64,000 nt of DNA from assembly GCF_012489685.1 (NCBI RefSeq), contig NC_080041.1, forward strand, positions 98,691,205 through 98,755,204, written 5' to 3'. Shown here piece after piece: positions 59,568 through 64,000 of this stretch. Made by a program: the position numbers and the translations under genes. Numbering within the stretch: position 1 is the first letter of the stretch; the number at the start of each line of letters is the position of its first letter. The stretch comes from Lotus japonicus (taxonomy: Eukaryota > Streptophyta > Magnoliopsida > Fabales > Fabaceae). The notes below the pieces were generated by a model. The model saw only the letters and a program-made list of their open reading frames with translations. It was not told the origin of the DNA and did no database searches.

Positions 59568-61588
59568 TTATTTGTTCCATCCATAACATATTGTTTTGAC
59601 GCTGGGAACCGGAGATTCCAAGCATGGTCCATCTTGTGTTATAGTCCAATTGCATTGTTTGCATGTGCTCGCATCCCTAGTTGCATCATATATATCAAAC
59701 CATTTTCTAGTGCTATTTTTCCAATAAAAAGCGCAAAAAAAAATATGTTGTACCCCAAATGGTTATTCTAAAACTCCATTCGATGAAGGCACCGTGATGA
59801 ATAAGTGATAAGTGTCATTTTTACGCATATTTGGTTATCTTTTTAGGCACTTATCTTACGTGTGTGCTTCATTTATTCATCATTTTAGTCACCAAAGTAG
59901 TGAATTTAGTAAATACTTAATTTTGATGTAGAAATCGTGTAAATATTGTGAGTTTTTTGTTTAATCTTTGGTTTTTGATGTAGGTTGGAGTTTCATGAAG
60001 ATTTGAGCAAGAAAACCAAGTGAGGAAAGTTGGCTCAAAAGTTGGCTCAAGTCATCACTTTACAGTAGATTTTTAGCATAGTTCGCTTAAGCCAACTTGA
60101 GTTAGCTTGAGCCAACTGAAGGCGGTTTTAACTACTTCAGCATGAAGAAAGGTTCGCTTGAGCCAACTTAGCTTAGCTTGAGCCAACTAAGGTCGGCCAG
60201 AAACTCTATAAAAGGGCAGACCACGAAATTTTCAGGATCTCTTCCAATCTCTTCCATTTTTCCTCCCTAAAACATTCATAGGAGGCTGGGCTTCATGGAG
60301 GAGAGGTCCCTGGGTTTAGGATTGATGGATTGAAGCTTCGGAGCATGGCGGCGACCACCGAAGGACCGTGACAACCTCTCGGAGGCGATGGAAAACTTGG
60401 GAAAGCTTCCATCGCCGTAGATCCTTCGTCGTTCTTCTGGGTTTCATCTCTTCTTCCTTATCCCTTGTACATGTTGTTTCTATTTTTGTATTTAGGATGT
60501 TATAACTTGATGCTTTGACTGTTGTAAGCTCTTCTCATGAATGTAAATGATAATATTTCATGTATGGTGTTTCTTTCTATGCTTCATGCTTCTAACCAAT
60601 CAATTGATAGTCAAATGAGCTTCACTAATTTGTAAATAGATCGAGAGGTTGATATGAGTTGGTGAATGCTTAGATAAATGAAAGTAGAGCGCCTATGTCT
60701 TAGGTCACAACACTGTGTTAAAGTTTTACTTTCTTCGCTTCAAGTATCGATTGATTTGCGTTAGATTTCCAAGGACTAGCATGAGATCGGGAGATAATTG
60801 CGGGTCCGGTTCAAGAGAGAAACCACTCACTGAACCAATTGTCTTAAGGTGAGAATATCTTAGGTAAGAGCAATAGTGGATTTCCACGTGACAGGTGGGG
60901 TTCTGAGTTCTAACAGGAGTTTCCGGGTGAGAACGGAGATTCGCAAGCCTAGGATACCTTGTATTAGGATAGATTGGTCATTGGGAATGTCTTTGAGAGA
61001 GAACTTGAGTTATATTATTCCTTTTGGGTTTTCTAGATGGTAAGGGATTACGTCTAGGAATTCCAACTGATAGATTCACCTAGGCTAGGGATAGTTAGGT
61101 GGATAGCTCTCGGCATCATAAGTGAAATGAACCATGACATAAGTGTTTGAGTTGAAAACAATCAAAGGACTAGGTGACGACATATCTAAATATGTTTTCT
61201 TCTTTGTTACCTCAGTAAACCTTCTTTTACTGTTTTCTTTTATATTCAAAATCACAAAAACAATTTATCAAACATCTTTGTATCCGCTCAGATCAATGTT
61301 TAACTGGTGGAACTAATGTTCACACAATCCCTGAGGACGATAAACCTGTATCTGCTTTGCTATGATTGAATCATAAGGGTTTAGTTCCAAAGCAGTACTA
61401 ACAAGGAAAAAACCTTTATCAATAAGATGTGCTCCAAGATCATCATCTTTGGATTTGCAGTGAACGGTTAGGTCCAGATTCTCATACAAGGAATTTGTTG
61501 TCCTCACATGTGTTTTTGAAAATGAACTCGGGCATGATGCCAACATAAGAAAGGAAAGTAAAAGAACATTTTTCACAAAAAGAGATAT
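59568..61588 (-). pseudogene. SPH pseudogene 6, split by a solo LTR
   Basis: The N-terminal part (61588-61427) reads SLFVKKNVLLLSFLMLASC, RTTNSLYENLDLTVHC, KDDDLGAHLI. The C-terminal part (59805-59568) reads LIHHGAFIEWSFRITIWGTT, then after a shift in a T-run WFDIYDATRDASTC, NWTITQDGPC, TICYGWNK and stop. The start codon is ATA (61588-61586) instead of ATG. ATAAG flanks the inserted LTR. The TATA box is retained at 61628-61635, 40 nt upstream. Its sequence is closest to pseudogene 3 (19347-23621), sharing frame-shifting T-runs and the FYWKN segment, and next to the intact gene at 27048. Confidence 0.8.
59806..61421 (+). mobile_element. Solo LTR of the same family as 32913-39305
   Basis: The 1616-bp TGATAAG...TTTATCA sequence is flanked by ATAAG at 59801-59805 and 61422-61426 and aligns over most of its length with the paired LTRs. 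It differs strongly in the module before the TATA box (60030-60190), where GCTTGAGCCAACT repeats replace the GAGCRCCCA repeats. The TATA box TATAAAAGGG is at about 60208. It arose by recombination between the two LTRs of a full element. Confidence 0.9.
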
Positions 61589-61639
61589 TGCAATTGTGTT
61601 GAAGTGTTATGGGTTGTGATTCTTTGTTATATATAGACA

Positions 61640-62400
61640 ACGATTGATTGATAGATAATTTTTACAAAATCCTTCACAAATAATTTATTTGGTAGAAATA
61701 TTTTTTAAAAACAATTTATAGATATACTTATTTTTGTAAATCAATTTATTTTAAAATTTTAATAATTTATTTAAACAAAATAAAATTATTAACATTATAT
61801 GTTATAATATATAATATACCAAAAATATATTTAAATAATCATTTCCAAATAATAGCGCCATTTAAAAGGTTGTTCAGGTAAGGTCAAGTCAATTAAGATT
61901 ATTTTTATTATAATCATTATTAAAAACTTTCTCAAGTTTTAATTATAAGAAATTGAGAAGTTTACAATTATATAAGATTTTTGACTACTATTTAATATTG
62001 ATTTTCATGTAAAGGTGAAGTCAATTGAAATTATTATTATTACTATTATCATTATTTTTTTTTTTAAATTTCCTCAAGTTGTGAATAACAATTAAAATTT
62101 AAATAAGGATAATTTTTCATTTTTAAATTTGAAAAATTGAAGAAAAAAAATAATTAGTAACAAATATAATGAATAATATAAAATATTATTGATAAAAAAT
62201 TAAAAAAAATTATGAATGTATAAGTAAAGTGACGTTTGCTTATATATAATGATTTACATTTTTTCTCACGTTTAGGTTAATAATTAAAATTTAAATAATG
62301 ACACTTTCAAATATGAAAAGCAGAAAACGTGTACAATTATTTTTATTTTTTTAAAGCAAAATAGTATATTGATAAAAGAATCAATATAGGCCAAATTTTT
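61640..62400. repeat. AT-rich flank shared with other SPH loci
   Basis: Positions 61655-61790 match 23690-23830. Positions 61860-62330 share motifs with 27960-28450 (AAGGTCAAGTCAATTAA, AAAATTTAAATAATGACACT). No gene is seen. Together with the coding match this shows that the duplicated unit was at least about 1.5 kb long. Confidence 0.55.
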
Positions 62401-62401
62401 T

Positions 62402-62770
62402 CTAGAAGCTCTGAAATCACATTAACTCGTAAAGTATCTTTGAACAAATTTTTCTCCATACACATTGCCTAGGGATTGAACTCTCAACTAAATGCTTAAG
62501 AAGTTGAGCTATCTACTAATTGTGTTATGACTTGTTTTAGGGATGCTGGTGGTGTCTTAAAGAGTGGATGTCGGAGGATTAAGATTAGGAGTATGAAGAA
62601 TTATGGGATGGAGAAAGAGACTACTTCATCATGATAGGTGATTGAATAACTTCCGAGGAAAATTACATCTTGGATTAAAGAAGAATAACATTTCTAACTT
62701 TTCTCTACTCTAATATCCAAGATACATTTGACTGGAAAGCAATGAACATATCTTTTCCTTAGGAGAGAGG
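62402..62770 (+). repeat. 370-bp duplicated block, copy 2
   Basis: See the copy at 58159-58530. Differences include TTAACTCGTAAAG against TTTAAGTGGTAAGG in the A-box region and small indels near the end. Confidence 0.75.
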
Positions 62771-62823
62771 AAGCTTGTATAGTGTTTTCATCAGGAAGTA
62801 TGATGGAATGAGGAATCTGATGT

Positions 62824-62860
62824 GAGAGAGAGAGGGAGAGAGAGAGAGAGAGAGAGAGAG
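62824..62860 (+). repeat. (GA)n microsatellite
   Basis: About 18 GA units with one GGG interruption, between the 370-bp block and the MED12 3' region. Confidence 0.9.
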
Positions 62861-63467
62861 CAATTTTCCAGATGACTCGTACGATTATAAAGAAGATTTG
62901 AAACACCACAGAAATGCTGACATGATTCCTTATAAAGTTCTCTCTGGACATGCAATAAATAATAACAGAATGCTGCATTTCATGCTGAATTTTCCAGATG
63001 AATGCACATAAAAATTTGATTATATGAATATACAGACAAAACTTTGGTTACTTGTCCTCATGTGTGCATGCAGCCCGCCCCCAAAAGATACAGACAGGCA
63101 CATGAATGAGAACCAAAAAGCTAAATATATTAATTTACTCAAAATAAATTGAGAAATTAAAACAATAATCCTATATATACAACAAACAAACCTCTGAACT
63201 ATGCCTGGAAAATGCACAAGTTCAGAGACTGAGAGGGTGATCAAGAGGTTAGTACTTAGTACTCAACTAGGCAAAAATCTTCACTTTTCTTCATCAAAGC
63301 ACTTGTCTCTTCACCTGATTCTCAATTTGATGTCCCCTCAACAGAAGGTCAAGCACAAAATGGCACCTTCATGGCAGTCATGCACCAGGAATACATAATG
63401 GAACAACAAGTACACCGGCCGAGGGGTTCGCAATTGCATTCTCCAAACCAATCAAAAATCTTGTCAA

Positions 63468-63899
63468 TCAACTATCCTCGTCCATGGCACCGACATATGT
63501 AAGGTCGGTTCGTCTCACCCTTACGGCCCCTTTAAGCCAGCTGGCAGCTCGAATATTAACGCGGTCTCCGCTTCCTATGGTGGCGGTATTACCTGCAGAA
63601 GGGCAAGATCCAGCATCATCTTCTAAAAGTGTCCAAGGGTCAACTTCCAGATCATTGTCCTGTTGTTTTGACTTCCCTGATGCTGTGGATTTTGATAATG
63701 GAACCTGGTTTCTCATAGTGGAGCTGCTGGAGTTAAACCCAGAATTTGTAATGCTGTATTGAAGAGGTGCAAGAGCAGAAATTGGGATAGTTGGTGGCTG
63801 GCACGAGAAAGAACACCGCGTAGAGGGAGGGAGTACAGGCATCGCAGCTTGGATACGCCACCGGACAGTATCAGGCAGTTGTGTACAATCCAAGTGATT
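63468..63899 (-). CDS. MED12: Mediator subunit 12 (MED12), last exon
   Basis: The acceptor TAATGCAG ends at 63900 and the exon runs to the TGA at 63468-63470, giving the last 143 residues. They read NHLDCTQLPDTVRWRIQAAM, a proline-rich PVLPPSTRCSFSCQPPTIPI, then LEVDPWTLLEDDAGS, SWLKGAVRVRRTDLTYVGAM and DEDS at the end. This tail is characteristic of plant MED12 (CENTER CITY / CRYPTIC PRECOCIOUS), part of the CDK8 kinase module that regulates transcription in the nucleus. The full protein is over 2000 residues, so nearly all of the gene lies to the right of the window. The sequence to about 62980 is probably 3' UTR. An ATG-initiated reading upstream of 63899 would be intron sequence. Confidence 0.8.
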   Translation of the reverse strand, partial: NHLDCTQLPDTVRWRIQAAMPVLPPSTRCSFSCQPPTIPISALAPLQYSITNSGFNSSSSTMRNQVPLSKSTASGKSKQQDNDLEVDPWTLLEDDAGSCPSAGNTATIGSGDRVNIRAASWLKGAVRVRRTDLTYVGAMDEDS

Positions 63900-64000
63900 C
63901 TGCATTACACAATAGACCATCAGAAAAACAAGAAGCCCACAAGCTTAGTGTTCTAGATCAAACAAGGCTAAAATGCCTTTGCTATAATATGGGATCAGTC

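Overview
This is a stretch of plant nuclear genome. The evidence is spliced genes with GT/AG introns, LTR retrotransposons, plant-type LINEs, tRNA-derived SINEs and many MITEs. The proteins (BZR1-type beta-amylase, PRONE RopGEF, MED12 C-terminus, S1-type S-protein homologues) point to a eudicot. The repeat families look like those of a legume, but that is an impression and not proven.

Layout. 1-3.1 kb: 5' half of a BAM7-type beta-amylase gene on the minus strand, running off the left edge, with a short LINE tail in one intron. 3.3-6.5 kb: AT-rich DNA with a Mutator-like MITE (9-bp target duplication), a degraded Stowaway-like MITE, a SINE and degenerate repeats. 6.6-15.0 kb: a nested stack. 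An RRM-ORF1-type retroelement is split by a 7.2-kb TG/CA-bounded element (probably a solo LTR), which itself holds a second RRM-ORF1 element, a minus-strand retroposon and a hAT-like MITE. 15.1-27.5 kb: a cluster of S-protein homologue (SPH, plant self-incompatibility S1 family) genes with two intact copies and two broken ones. 28-30.4 kb: a MITE carrying a 5'-truncated LINE. 30.5-41.6 kb: a dead L1-type LINE (DUF4283/zinc-knuckle ORF1, then EN-RT-zf-RVT-RNase H ORF2) split inside its RT by a young, gene-less LTR retrotransposon (32913-39305). 42-47 kb: MITEs, CACTA-like DNA, 55-bp repeats and a divergent intact SPH gene. 47.4-48.7 kb: a two-exon 2-oxoglutarate dioxygenase. 54.1-57.1 kb: a seven-exon RopGEF. 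58-62.8 kb: an SPH pseudogene hit by a solo LTR and a foldback element, flanked by two copies of a 370-bp block. 63.5-63.9 kb: last exon of MED12 on the minus strand.

The single-copy genes (BAM7, the dioxygenase, RopGEF, MED12) are unrelated in function. The recurring local gene family is SPH: six loci in 46 kb, three or possibly fewer able to make a complete secreted protein. Five of the six share a TATA box about 40 nt upstream of the start-codon position, with conserved 3' flanks, which indicates repeated local duplication followed by decay through transposon insertion. No operon, CRISPR or bacterial feature is present.

All coordinates of splice sites, target-site duplications and element ends were read by eye. 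Family assignments rest on recognised motifs and no database search was run.
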